A stretch of DNA of 64,000 nt from Parahaliea mediterranea (GCF_003402235.1 NZ_QEWO01000001.1:682001-746000), one strand, 5' to 3'. Positions 52,552 through 61,556 are shown, counted from the first letter of the stretch. Numbers and translations: made by a program. Notes: generated by a model not told the origin, from the sequence alone.

Positions 52552-53562
52552 CTAGGAAGCATGTTTTTGGCGTTCTTTTTTCAGCTTGCGGAGGTTTTCG
52601 CTATAGGCTGCTGAAAACTCCCTCAGGAAGGCCTCGTGCACGCTGTCCGCCCCGTTGGCGGCAATGGCACCGTAGAGGTTGGTGTAGTCTTCCCAGAGTT
52701 TGCCCTTGCCGGAGAACAGCTTCCCCGCCCCCTTTTTTGCCGACGGCAGCCGCGCTTCAACCGCACTGGGCTCGAAGCGCGCCACCACCTGCTGGTAAAC
52801 CTGCAAGGTGGCAGCCATCATCGCCACCTGGTGATCGCCAATGTCGTGGAAGGCCTCTACCAGCGCCTGTTCCGGCGGCATGTAGGCATCGCCGGATTTG
52901 GCGAACATGCGCTCAATGGCATCGTCCGCGGTGGCGGACACCTTGAGCGCGTTGTTGTCTGAACGCTGGATAACGGTGTTATCCATCTTGAGCTGCTGCT
53001 TCACCTGGCGCCGGGCCGACAGCACCTCCATCACATTGCCGATGCAGGTGCGCAGCAGCGCGGTCACCTCGTCGGGCAGGCTATGCAGGCGCGACTCGCT
53101 CATGCCGTGCAGGCCAAGGCGCAGCGCCAGCTCCACCGCCATGTCATCGTCCGCCACTGCGGTGTGGTGGTTCTGTTCCAGGGGAATCACGTCTGCCTCG
53201 GGCTTGGGCGCCGCCGGCTCTGAACTGGCCTCGCCCCCTTGCGACACTTCGAACAGCAGCAGGTACTCACCCACCCGCAGCTCGGTCACCGCGCCCAGCT
53301 CGGCGGCATTGCCCACCCCGAGGGGGGCCACATCGCCATCGAGGTACAGGCCGTTGGTGCTCTGGTCGTACACCGTGAAGCGGCCGCCGCTGAACTCCAC
53401 CAGGCCGTGGCGCGACGATACAAAACTGAGGGGGTCGGGAAGTACCACGTCATTGGACTGGGCGCGGCCGAAGGTCAGCCCCCTGTCCACAAAGCTGAAC
53501 CGCTCCCCCACCATCTGGTGACACCCCGCGGGTGCCCGCACGATTTTTATACTTAGCTGCAT
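52552..53562 (-). CDS. FHA-domain protein of the TagH/ImpI (T6SS-associated) type
   Basis: 336 residues. The N-terminal FHA domain is complete: FGRAQSNDVVLPD (31-43, with Arg33), SSRHG (49-53) and STNGLYLDG (68-76), the residues that contact phospho-Thr. A variable Glu/Pro linker leads to a C-terminal ~180-residue helical domain (ALLRTCIGNVMEVLSARRQVK, EAFLREFSAAYSENLRKLKKER) like that of T6SS-associated FHA proteins. TagH/Fha1 is phosphorylated or recruited by PpkA in T6SS. No T6SS structural gene is in the window. ATG 53562 has AAGGA just upstream. It is the first gene of the kinase-TPS cluster. Confidence 0.83.
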   Translation of the reverse strand: MQLSIKIVRAPAGCHQMVGERFSFVDRGLTFGRAQSNDVVLPDPLSFVSSRHGLVEFSGGRFTVYDQSTNGLYLDGDVAPLGVGNAAELGAVTELRVGEYLLLFEVSQGGEASSEPAAPKPEADVIPLEQNHHTAVADDDMAVELALRLGLHGMSESRLHSLPDEVTALLRTCIGNVMEVLSARRQVKQQLKMDNTVIQRSDNNALKVSATADDAIERMFAKSGDAYMPPEQALVEAFHDIGDHQVAMMAATLQVYQQVVARFEPSAVEARLPSAKKGAGKLFSGKGKLWEDYTNLYGAIAANGADSVHEAFLREFSAAYSENLRKLKKERQKHAS

Positions 53563-53925
53563 ATTCCTTGCCGGCCCCTCTTTGGTTGTAGCAACAGAAG
53601 GCGCCTTTTGATGTGTCCCCGTGGGCTCCGATACTAACCCAGCACCCGTGAAGATAACAGCGGGCATCGGGCTTTCAGGACATTGATTCCGCACGGTTTT
53701 TATAGTTCAAAATGGAATAACAGGCCGCTTGTACTGCACTGGCTTGCACATTTACCTGCGCCTTCCCCTGCCCGCTCCCGGCAGGGCGCCAGGCAAACGA
53801 GGGCTTGCGAAATACCGCCGCTTTACTTTTTAATACGACCTCATTAAAAATGACCAATGCGCCCCGTTTGCGCATCGACCGTACCACTCGGGCACCACAC
53901 CACCACAACCGGAGGATTCGCCATC
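53563..53925. other. 363-base divergent promoter region
   Basis: This gap separates the leftward FHA-kinase-TPS cluster from the rightward SDR-TetR genes. AT-rich patches at about 53695-53725 and 53820-53855 are the likely promoters. Two inverted repeats (53827-53850 and 53857-53875) lie on the SDR side. I see no small gene. Confidence 0.6.
53827..53850 (+). promoter_or_regulatory. Candidate TetR-type operator
   Basis: TTTTTAAT (53827-53834) is perfectly inverted as ATTAAAAA (53843-53850) around eight bases. A second palindrome, ATGCGC/GCGCAT (53857-53862 and 53870-53875), follows. Both are upstream of the SDR gene, and a TetR regulator is encoded directly behind it, so autoregulation is likely. 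Confidence 0.45.
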
Positions 53926-54690
53926 ATGACCCCAAGCAAGCACTGGCCAGACTGCCGCTACGACTATCGCGGCGCCAGGGTACTGGTGACCGGCGGCAGC
54001 AACGGCATTGGCGCCGGTATTGCGGCGGCCTATCTGGCGGCCGGCGCCGAGGTCACCATCACCGGCACCCGCCCCAGCGCCAGCGACTACGAGCAGGACC
54101 TCAGCGGCTATCACTACCTGCCGCTGCAACTCACCGACAACAGCAGCATCGACGCGGTGGCAGCAGCCCTGCCGGCGCTGGACATCCTGGTCAACAACGC
54201 CGGCGGCAATTTCATGCAGGAGGACGAATACGCACCCGAGGTGTTCGAGAAGTCCATCCAGGTCAACCTGCTGAGTGCCTACCGCCTGGCCCGGGCCTGC
54301 CATGGCAAGCTCGCCGCCAGCACCCTGCCGGGGGGCGCAGCGGTAATCGGTCTGGCTTCCATGACATCCTATTTTGGCGTGGAGGTGGTGCCGGGCTACG
54401 GCGCCGCCAAGGCCGGTTTGGTGCAACTGACCAAAACCCTGTCCATGCACTGGGCGCGGGACAGCATCCGCGTCAACGCCGTGGCGGCGGGGCTGATCCA
54501 CAGCAACATGACCGCCGGGTTTCTGGCCCACGAACAAGCCACCGCCCCGTCGTTGGCGCGCACCCCCCTGGGCCGCTTCGGCCAGCCGCTGGACATTGCC
54601 GGCCCGGTGCTCTTCCTCAGCAGCAGCGCCGCCGCCTACATTACCGGCCAGACCCTGCCGGTGGACGGGGGCTTCTCCATTGCCGGCTGA
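53926..54690 (+). CDS. Short-chain dehydrogenase/reductase
   Basis: 254 residues of the classical SDR type. TGGSNGIG (22-29) binds NAD(P), NNAG (90-93) stabilises the core, and Tyr158 and Lys162 in GYGAAKAG with the nearby Ser (145 or 148) are catalytic. It oxidises or reduces an alcohol/ketone, and the C-terminus YITGQTLPVDGGFS is standard. ATG 53926 follows GGAGG at 53911-53915. It overlaps the TetR gene by 11 bases when the TTG start of the latter is used, which suggests co-transcription. The substrate could be a hydroxysteroid or acyl-type compound; nothing here decides it. Confidence 0.9.
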   Translation: MTPSKHWPDCRYDYRGARVLVTGGSNGIGAGIAAAYLAAGAEVTITGTRPSASDYEQDLSGYHYLPLQLTDNSSIDAVAAALPALDILVNNAGGNFMQEDEYAPEVFEKSIQVNLLSAYRLARACHGKLAASTLPGGAAVIGLASMTSYFGVEVVPGYGAAKAGLVQLTKTLSMHWARDSIRVNAVAAGLIHSNMTAGFLAHEQATAPSLARTPLGRFGQPLDIAGPVLFLSSSAAAYITGQTLPVDGGFSIAG

Positions 54691-55402
54691 ACCGACAGCC
54701 GGCACCCAGCCACGCCAGGGCAGCCGCAGCGCCGCGACCCGCGCGCGCCTGGTGGCCGTGGCGGAGCGCCTGTTCGCCGAGCGCGGCGTTCAAGGCGTTT
54801 CGCTCAGCGAAATCAACCGCGCCTCCAAACAGCGCAACTCCAACGCCTGCCAGTACCACTTCGGCAGCAAGGAAGGCCTGCTGCAGGCGATTGTCGACAA
54901 GCACGTGCCGGGCATCGCCAGCCGGCGTAACCGCCTGCTGGATGCGCTGGAACAGGAGCAGGCCCTGTCGCTGGAGGCGGTGGTACGGGCCTGGGTAGAG
55001 CCGGTGGCGGCCAAGCTGGAAGACCCGGACGGCGGCCGCGACTTCATTCGCGTGAATGCCGAGCTGACGCCCACCCACACCCTGGCCATGCTGCGCCCGG
55101 ATCGCATCGCCCTGCGCGCCGAGGGCGCCGACCGCCTGGCGCGGGCCCTGCAGGCCACCCTGGCCCACATACCCGCCCCCATTCGCGCCCAGCGCCTGCA
55201 GCTTGCCTCCAGCCTGCTGTTCCATGGCCTGGCGGATCATTCGCGGGTACATGAATCCCTCGCCGGCAGCGAGCACGACGCGCGCCACGACAACACGCTG
55301 TTTACCCACAGCCTGATCGACGCCATCTGCGCGCTGCTAGCCAGCGCGCCTTCGGCACCCACCGCCGCCCGCCTCGACAGCGTGGCGCCACCGCCCCAAT
55401 AA
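54680..55402 (+). CDS. TetR-family transcriptional regulator
   Basis: 240 residues from TTG 54680. The N-terminal HTH (TRARLVAVAERLFAERGVQGVSL) with SKEGLLQAIVDKHV shows the TetR DNA-binding fold. A ligand domain follows with LPxx-type helices up to ICALLASAPS. No ATG is available near the expected start; TTG 54680 overlaps the SDR stop and follows a G-rich stretch. It lies between the SDR and sulfotransferase genes and probably represses the whole unit. The palindromes at 53827-53875 are likely targets. Confidence 0.83.
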   Translation: MPAEPTAGTQPRQGSRSAATRARLVAVAERLFAERGVQGVSLSEINRASKQRNSNACQYHFGSKEGLLQAIVDKHVPGIASRRNRLLDALEQEQALSLEAVVRAWVEPVAAKLEDPDGGRDFIRVNAELTPTHTLAMLRPDRIALRAEGADRLARALQATLAHIPAPIRAQRLQLASSLLFHGLADHSRVHESLAGSEHDARHDNTLFTHSLIDAICALLASAPSAPTAARLDSVAPPPQ

Positions 55403-55415
55403 CCGGACCAAGCCC

Positions 55416-56666
55416 ATGAGCCAGGACATACACATCACCGACCTCGCCGCGCCGCAACTGAGCGCCGCCCAGCAAGCCGCCGTTGCCTACGGCGAAGCCG
55501 TCCAGGTGGACTTTTCAGAAGCCGCCGTGCTGGCGGCGGCCAGGGAGCGCACCGGGCTTGCCGACTTTGGCCCCGATGATTTTCGCGAGCGCCTGAACCT
55601 GCTGCTGGATGAATGGGGCAGCGACAGCGACATGACCGCCCTGCAACGCGCCAACCTGTTTGGCTACCTGGTGCGCTACGCCAGCAACCGCCTGCTGATT
55701 CAGGACTTCTGGCGCCGCCACCCCCAGGCGCTGGAAAACCCCATCAGCCGCCCCATTATCGTGGCCGGCCTGCCGCGCTCTGGCACCACCCACCTGCTGA
55801 ACCTGCTGGCGGCGGATACCCGCCTGCGCTCTTTGCCGCTGTGGGAATCCTACGAGCCCCTGCCACTGCCCGGCGAACACGCCAGCGACGATGCCAGCGA
55901 CCCGCGCTACCAGCGCTGCGAGGCCCAGTGGCAGGGCATGCAGCAGACCACGCCGCTGCTGGCTGCCATGCACCCGATGAACCCCGACCACATCCATGAA
56001 GAACTGGAACTCATGGGACCGGACTTTGCCTCCTACAACTTCGAGTGGCTCAGCCCCAGCCCACGCTGGCGCGACCACTACTACGCCAGCGACCAGCGCC
56101 CCCACTATGCCTACATGCGCGACGTGCTCAAGCTGCTGCAGTGGCGCCGCGGCCCCCACCGCTGGGTGCTGAAATGCCCCCAGCACCTGGAACAACTGCC
56201 CGTGCTGCACGAGACTTTCCCCGATGCCACCATCGTGGTGACCCACCGCGACCCGGTGGCCGTCATCCAGTCGGCGGTAACCATGGTCGCCTACGGCCAG
56301 CGCATGAACCGCAAGCGCATCGACCTGCCGGCGCTGGTGAATTACTGGAGCGACCGGGTGGAACACCTGCTCAGGGCCTGCGTGCGAGACCGCCCCGCGC
56401 TGCCCGAGGCCCAGACCATCGACGTGCCCTTTCACGCCTTTATGGCCGACGACATGGCCATGGTGGAGCGCATCTACGACAAAGCCGGCACCCCCCTCGA
56501 CGCCAAGGCGCGCGAACAGATGCAGGCCTTTCTGGTGGACCACCCCCGGGGCAAGGAAGGCCGGGTGATCTATCGCCTGAAGGAGGACTTTGGCGTGGAC
56601 CCCGCCGCCCTGCGCGAGCGCTTTGGGTTTTACTTTGAGCAGTTTCCGGTGAAAGCAGAAGTCTAG
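55416..56666 (+). CDS. Sulfotransferase-family protein
   Basis: 416 residues. IIVAGLPRSGTTHLLNLL (114-131) is the 5'-phosphosulfate loop of PAPS-dependent sulfotransferases, and ATIVVTHRDPVAVIQSAV supplies the 3'-phosphate-binding Arg and Ser region. The ~110 N-terminal residues are a helical leader seen in this bacterial subgroup (Sulfotransfer_3-like). The gene lies 13 bases after the TetR stop in the same direction. With the SDR it could modify a hydroxylated lipid or steroid: oxidation-reduction then sulfation. The acceptor is unknown. Confidence 0.88.
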   Translation: MSQDIHITDLAAPQLSAAQQAAVAYGEAVQVDFSEAAVLAAARERTGLADFGPDDFRERLNLLLDEWGSDSDMTALQRANLFGYLVRYASNRLLIQDFWRRHPQALENPISRPIIVAGLPRSGTTHLLNLLAADTRLRSLPLWESYEPLPLPGEHASDDASDPRYQRCEAQWQGMQQTTPLLAAMHPMNPDHIHEELELMGPDFASYNFEWLSPSPRWRDHYYASDQRPHYAYMRDVLKLLQWRRGPHRWVLKCPQHLEQLPVLHETFPDATIVVTHRDPVAVIQSAVTMVAYGQRMNRKRIDLPALVNYWSDRVEHLLRACVRDRPALPEAQTIDVPFHAFMADDMAMVERIYDKAGTPLDAKAREQMQAFLVDHPRGKEGRVIYRLKEDFGVDPAALRERFGFYFEQFPVKAEV

Positions 56667-56678
56667 GCTGGGCCGCTA

Positions 56679-56704
56679 CCGGGGTTCACCTAATTGAGCC
56701 CCGG
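56679..56704 (+). terminator. Hairpin after the sulfotransferase gene
   Basis: A 10-bp stem with one G-T pair (56679-56688 with 56695-56704) and loop CCTAAT, 13 bases beyond the stop codon. No T-tract follows, so its termination strength is uncertain. Confidence 0.4.
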
Positions 56705-56763
56705 CGCCACATCGGGCGCTGCCAGGGCGGGCAAACTTGTCTTCCAGTGAGGCGGCCAAGACA

Positions 56764-58752
56764 ATGCCCGCCGCAACGAAACCACAGGGCCGGCCCATGC
56801 GCTACATCACGCTTCCATCACTTGCCGCTTTGCTGGGCGGCCTCTGCCTGCTCAGCGCCTGCAGCGAGCACACCCCCATCAACTACAGCGGCCCCACCGC
56901 CGACTGGCCGGTGGTGGGCGGCACTATTGGCCGTGGCCAGTATTCCGCCCTGGACCAGGTCACGCCGCAGAACGTCGACCGGCTGGAGGTCGCCTGGACG
57001 CACCACTCTGGCGATTTCGCCCGCGCCAGCGATGGCAGCGGCAAGGTGACGGCCTTTGAAGCCTCGCCCCTGGTGGTGAACGACACACTCTATTACTGCA
57101 CGCCCTACAACCGCATCTTCGCGCTGGACCCGGAAACCGGCGAAGAGCGCTGGGTCTACGACGCCGAGATCGACTCCACCGGCGTGCAGTCGCACATTTG
57201 CCGCGGCGTCACTTACTGGGAGGATACCCAGGCAGCCCCCGGGGCAGATTGCGCCCGGCGTATTTTCATGTCCACCGTGGACGGGCGCATGGTGGGCGTG
57301 GATGCCGACACCGGCCGCGCCTGCGCGGACTTCGGCAGCGCCGGCGCCATCGACCTGATGGTGGGCATGGAGGACTTTCGCCAGAGCGGCGTATACCCCA
57401 CCTCCCCGCCCCTGGCCATTGGCGATGTACTGGTCACCGGCGCCCTGGTGATCGACAACCGCAGCAGCAAGGAAGCCCCGGGTGTAGTGCGTGGCTTTGA
57501 TGCCCGCAGCGGCGAGTTGCGCTGGGCCTTTGACCCGGTGCCGCCGTCGATGACGCCGGTCACCGCCGAGGATGTCAAAAACGGCGCGGCGTTTACCCCC
57601 TCCACCCCCAACGCCTGGTCGCTTATCAGCGGCGACAGCGAGCGGGGCATTGTCTATGTGCCCATGGGCAACCCGGCCAACGACTTCTACGGCGGCCAGG
57701 TGCGCAAGGACCTGGATTACTACGGCTCGTCACTGGTGGCACTGGACGCCGCCACCGGCGCGGTGAAATGGCACTTCCAGACCGTGCACCACGACCTCTG
57801 GGACTACGACCTGGCAGCCCAGCCGGTGCCCTTCACCCAGCAGACCGAGGCCGGCCCGGTGCCGGGGGTAATGGTGGCCACCAAGACCGGCTTTATCTTC
57901 CTGCTCAACGGTGAAACCGGCGAACCCCTGTTCCCGGTGGAAGAACGCCCGGTGGCCCAGACCGATGTGCCCGGAGAGGTGTCGTCGCCCACCCAGCCCT
58001 TCCCCACCAAGCCGGCGCCGTTGCTACCCGACCTCACCGAGGATGACCTCTGGGGTCTGCTCAGCTTCTACGATGAAAAAGCCTGCCGCGAACAGTTCGC
58101 CAAGCTGCGCTACGAAGGCGTATTCACCCCGCCCTCGCTGGAGGGCAGCCTGCAGTTTCCCGGCTTTGTGGGCGGGGTCAACTGGGGCGGTGTGTCCATC
58201 GACCCGGTGAACAACCGCGCCGTGGTGAGCTTTCACCGTTTTCCCTTCATGCTGAAAATGGTGGAGCGCGAGCCGGGTCAGCACTATGCCTACAACATGG
58301 AAGGCGCGCCCTACGCCATGCAGCCTACCCTGTTCGGCTCGCCCCTGGGCGCGCCCTGCATCGAGCCCCCCTGGAGCTACCTGGCGGCGGTGGATCTGAA
58401 CACCGGCGAGCACCTGTGGCAGGCGCCCTTTGGCACCCTGGAAAACCTGGCGCCGCTGGGGCAGTTCTTCCCCTGGGGCGGCATGGCCCTGGGCGGCAAC
58501 CTGCAAACCGCCGGCGGCCTGGTGTTTATCGCCGCCACCATGGACACCCAGTTCCGCGCCTTCAACGCCAGTACCGGCGAAGAACTCTGGAGCACCGGCC
58601 TTCCCTACTCCGGCCACGCCATGCCCATGACCTACCGCCTGCGCCCGGATAGCAAGCAGTTTGTGGTGATCGCCGCCGGCGGCAAGGGGCTGTTTGAAAT
58701 GATGGGTTCCAAAACCGGCGATGCCCTGGTGGCCTACGCGCTGGCGGACTAA
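56764..58752 (+). CDS. PQQ-dependent dehydrogenase, lipoprotein
   Basis: 662 residues with an eight-bladed quinoprotein propeller. The signal peptide ends in the lipobox LSAC. Tryptophan-docking repeats occur regularly: FALDPETGEERWVYD, GFDARSGELRWAFDP, ALDAATGAVKWHFQTVHHDLWDYD, AVDLNTGEHLWQ and AFNASTGEELWS. HHDLWDYDLAAQPV is characteristic of the glucose/quinate dehydrogenase branch. It lacks the membrane helices of Gcd and has no cytochrome c domain, so electrons must leave to a separate acceptor. ATG 56797 is also a good start, with AGGG at better spacing. No PQQ biosynthesis gene is near. The substrate is not known. Confidence 0.88.
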   Translation: MPAATKPQGRPMRYITLPSLAALLGGLCLLSACSEHTPINYSGPTADWPVVGGTIGRGQYSALDQVTPQNVDRLEVAWTHHSGDFARASDGSGKVTAFEASPLVVNDTLYYCTPYNRIFALDPETGEERWVYDAEIDSTGVQSHICRGVTYWEDTQAAPGADCARRIFMSTVDGRMVGVDADTGRACADFGSAGAIDLMVGMEDFRQSGVYPTSPPLAIGDVLVTGALVIDNRSSKEAPGVVRGFDARSGELRWAFDPVPPSMTPVTAEDVKNGAAFTPSTPNAWSLISGDSERGIVYVPMGNPANDFYGGQVRKDLDYYGSSLVALDAATGAVKWHFQTVHHDLWDYDLAAQPVPFTQQTEAGPVPGVMVATKTGFIFLLNGETGEPLFPVEERPVAQTDVPGEVSSPTQPFPTKPAPLLPDLTEDDLWGLLSFYDEKACREQFAKLRYEGVFTPPSLEGSLQFPGFVGGVNWGGVSIDPVNNRAVVSFHRFPFMLKMVEREPGQHYAYNMEGAPYAMQPTLFGSPLGAPCIEPPWSYLAAVDLNTGEHLWQAPFGTLENLAPLGQFFPWGGMALGGNLQTAGGLVFIAATMDTQFRAFNASTGEELWSTGLPYSGHAMPMTYRLRPDSKQFVVIAAGGKGLFEMMGSKTGDALVAYALAD

Positions 58753-58779
58753 GGCGCGGAACTTCAGGCGCGGAACTTG
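58752..58779. repeat. Two 14-bp tandem repeats at the PQQ dehydrogenase stop codon
   Basis: AGGCGCGGAACTTC (58752-58765) is followed by the same sequence with one change (58766-58779), and a partial third copy. The array begins at the last base of the stop codon. Confidence 0.75.
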
Positions 58780-58811
58780 AGGTAGTATCGGCGGTCGGAC
58801 TGTGTTCTACT

Positions 58812-58832
58812 AAATGAGAATTGCTTGCATTT
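58812..58832 (+). promoter_or_regulatory. Possible Fur box upstream of the ferric-iron ABC transporter
   Basis: TGAGAAT-T-GCTTGCA (58815-58829) matches the 7-1-7 Fur consensus at nine of fourteen positions, strong in the left half and weak in the right. It is 35 bases before the binding-protein start, the expected place for iron repression. Confidence 0.45.
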
Positions 58833-58863
58833 GCAGGCACCTACAATCAACCGCGAGGTCCCC

Positions 58864-59892
58864 ATGCGTTTTTCCCGTTCGGTTCTGTGCCGCGCGGCGG
58901 CCTTTGTCGCCGCCACCCTGATTGCCCCCGCCAGCCTGGCGGCAGACGTTGTGAACGTCTATTCCGCCCGCCAGGAAGCGCTGATCAAGCCGATTCTCGA
59001 CCGCTTTACCGAAGAGAGCGGCATCAAGGTCAACCTGATTACCGGCGGCGGTGACGCCCTGCTCACCCGCCTGCGCAGCGAAGGCCGCAACAGCCCGGCG
59101 GACATACTGCTGACCGTGGATGCAGGCCGCCTGTACCGGGCGCGGGAAGCCGGCGTGCTGCAACCGCTGCACTCGGACTTCCTGAAAAAAGTGGTGCCCG
59201 CCCACCTGCGCGACAGCCAGGACTACTGGTACGGCCTGTCGGTACGCGCCCGGGTGATCGCCTACGCACGCGACCGTATCGACCCGGCGCAGCTTGGCAG
59301 TTACGAGGACCTCACCGACCCGAAATGGCGCAACCGCTTGTGCGTGCGCTCCTCCAGCAACATCTATAACCAATCGCTGATGGCCGGCATGATCGCCACC
59401 GAGGGCGCCGATGCCGCCGCCGACTGGGCACAGGGCCTTGTCGTCAACTTTGCCCGCCCGCCCCAGGGCGGCGACCGCGACCAGATCAAGGCCGTGGGTG
59501 CCGGCCAGTGCGACCTGGCCCTGGTCAACAGCTACTACTACGGCGCCATGCTGCAGGCCGGCGGCGAAGAACAGGCCGCGGCGGAAAAAGTCGCCCTGTT
59601 CTTCCCCAACCAGGACGGCCGCGGCACGCACATCAACGTGAGCGGCGCCGGCATCACCAAGGCCGCCACCAACGTCGAGCAGGCCAAGGCCCTGATCGAG
59701 TTCCTGGCCGGCGAGGAAGCCCAGCACTGGTACGCCGAAACCAACAACGAATACCCGGTGCGCGAAGACATCGAGCCCAGCGAGCGCCTGCGCGCCTGGG
59801 GCGAATTCAAGGCCGATTCAGTTGACGTGACCGAGCTCGGGCGCTTGAATGCCCAGGCAGTCATGATCATGGATCGGGCCAATTGGAAATAG
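58864..59892 (+). CDS. fbpA: Ferric iron-binding periplasmic protein of an ABC transporter
   Basis: 342 residues. The signal peptide ends at SLAA; the mature protein begins DVVNVYSARQEALIKPIL, the FbpA/FutA opening. GGDALLTRLRSEG, YWYGLSVRARVIAYAR and the iron-ligating tyrosines in LVNSYYYGAML are all present. It captures Fe3+ in the periplasm and hands it to the permease encoded next. GAGG five bases before ATG 58864 supports the start. The permease start overlaps the last ten bases, and a possible Fur box is upstream. Confidence 0.92.
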   Translation: MRFSRSVLCRAAAFVAATLIAPASLAADVVNVYSARQEALIKPILDRFTEESGIKVNLITGGGDALLTRLRSEGRNSPADILLTVDAGRLYRAREAGVLQPLHSDFLKKVVPAHLRDSQDYWYGLSVRARVIAYARDRIDPAQLGSYEDLTDPKWRNRLCVRSSSNIYNQSLMAGMIATEGADAAADWAQGLVVNFARPPQGGDRDQIKAVGAGQCDLALVNSYYYGAMLQAGGEEQAAAEKVALFFPNQDGRGTHINVSGAGITKAATNVEQAKALIEFLAGEEAQHWYAETNNEYPVREDIEPSERLRAWGEFKADSVDVTELGRLNAQAVMIMDRANWK

Positions 59893-61556
59893 GCACCCCC
59901 GCAACCCCCCTCACTGTCAGTCACCACCGACGCGCCAGCTCCGGCTGGCGCGTTTGCATGTTGCTGGCCACCGCCATCATCGCGGTGCCGGTGCTGGTGA
60001 TTGTCGCCAGCCTGTTCGGCGGCTTCAGCCCGGTGTGGGAACACCTGCTGCAAACCGTGCTGCAGGACTATGTGGTCAACTCGCTGCTGCTGATGCTCGG
60101 CGTGGGCACCGGCACCCTGGTGCTGGGCGTCACCGGCGCCTGGCTCACCGCCATGTGCGACTTTCCCGGGCGGCGCTTTTTCAACTGGGCCCTGCTGCTG
60201 CCGATGGCGATTCCCGCCTACATCATTGCCTACACCTACACCGGCATGCTGGATTACGCAGGCCCGGTGCAGAGCGCCCTGCGCGCGGCCTTCGGCTGGG
60301 GCTACGGCGACTACTACTTTCCCGCCATCCGCTCCCTGGGCGGCGCCGTGTGCATGCTGTCGCTGGTGCTCTACCCCTATGTGTACCTGCTGGTGCGGGT
60401 GGCGTTTCGCGAGCAGAGCACCGCCGTGCTCGAAGCCAGCCGCAGCCTGGGCAAAGGCCCCTGGCAAACTCTGTTCCAGGTAGCCCTGCCCATGGCGCGC
60501 CCGGCGCTGGTGGCCGGCATGAGCCTTGCCCTGATGGAAACCCTGGCGGATTACGGCACCGTGGCCTACTTCGGCGTGAACGCTTTTACCACGGGTATCT
60601 TCCGCACCTGGTACGGCCTGGGAGAACTACAGACCGCCGCCCAGCTCGCCGCCTTCCTGCTGCTGTTTGTGTTCAGTCTGTTTCTGCTGGAGCACCTGTC
60701 GCGCCGGCGCCTGCGCTTTCACCACAACTCCGCCCGCCAGCAACCCCGGCGCATTCAACTGCGCAGCTGGCGCGCCCTGCTGGCCTGCGCGGTGGCGGGC
60801 CTGATTCTCACCGCGGGCTTTGTGCTGCCGGCCCTGCAACTGGCCAGCTGGGCCATCGAGCGCTGGGCCGATACCGACCTTGCCCTGTTCTGGCAGCTGA
60901 TTCGCTCCAGCTTCAGCCTGGCCGCCATGGCCGCCGTGGCCTGCCTGCTGATTGCCCTGCTGCTGGGCTACGGCAAGCGCCTGCACCCCGGGCAGCTGGA
61001 GCAGCAGTCAACGCGCATTGCCGCCATGGGCTATGCGGTGCCGGGCACGGTGATTGCCGTGGGCGTGCTCATTCCCTTCGCCTGGCTGGATAACCGCATC
61101 GACGGCTTCATGCGCTCCCACTTCGACTACTCCACCGGCCTGCTGCTCTCCGGCACCGTCACCGCGCTGGTGTTTGCCTATGTGGTGCGCTTTCTGTCGG
61201 TGTCGCTGCAGAGTGTGGAGTCCGGGCTGGCGCGCATCCGCCCCAGCATCGACGAATCGGCCCGCTCCCTGGGCCTGAAGCCCATGGCGGTGCTGCGCCG
61301 GGTACACCTGCCCATGCTGCGCGGCTCCCTGGCCACCGCCCTGCTGCTGGTGTTTGTGGACGTACTGAAAGAACTGCCCACCACCCTGATCCTGCGCCCC
61401 TTCAACTTCAACACGCTGGCAGTGCGCGCCCACGAGCTGGCCTCCGACGAGCGCCTTGCCGACGCGGCCCTGCCCGCCCTGGCCATTGTGGTAATTGGCC
61501 TGTTGCCGGTTATCCTGATGAACCGCACCGCCGGCAGCGGCGAACCGTCAGCGTGA
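59883..61556 (+). CDS. fbpB: Ferric iron ABC transporter permease
   Basis: 557 residues with about twelve membrane helices in two fused permease halves, as in FbpB/HitB. Each half has the EAA-like cytoplasmic loop: EASRSLGKGPWQTLFQVALPMARPAL in the first and ESARSLGLKPMAVLRRVHLPMLRGSL in the second, which contact the ATPase. TTG 59883 overlaps the binding-protein gene; no ATG is available without losing the first helix. The ATPase gene follows with at most 20 bases between. Confidence 0.92.
   Translation: MEIGTPATPLTVSHHRRASSGWRVCMLLATAIIAVPVLVIVASLFGGFSPVWEHLLQTVLQDYVVNSLLLMLGVGTGTLVLGVTGAWLTAMCDFPGRRFFNWALLLPMAIPAYIIAYTYTGMLDYAGPVQSALRAAFGWGYGDYYFPAIRSLGGAVCMLSLVLYPYVYLLVRVAFREQSTAVLEASRSLGKGPWQTLFQVALPMARPALVAGMSLALMETLADYGTVAYFGVNAFTTGIFRTWYGLGELQTAAQLAAFLLLFVFSLFLLEHLSRRRLRFHHNSARQQPRRIQLRSWRALLACAVAGLILTAGFVLPALQLASWAIERWADTDLALFWQLIRSSFSLAAMAAVACLLIALLLGYGKRLHPGQLEQQSTRIAAMGYAVPGTVIAVGVLIPFAWLDNRIDGFMRSHFDYSTGLLLSGTVTALVFAYVVRFLSVSLQSVESGLARIRPSIDESARSLGLKPMAVLRRVHLPMLRGSLATALLLVFVDVLKELPTTLILRPFNFNTLAVRAHELASDERLADAALPALAIVVIGLLPVILMNRTAGSGEPSA

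Noticed and set aside
49610-53562. A type VI secretion locus
   Set aside because: Only the FHA and kinase regulators resemble T6SS parts; no sheath, tube, baseplate, ATPase or effector gene is present, and the genes behind encode a two-partner secretion pair.
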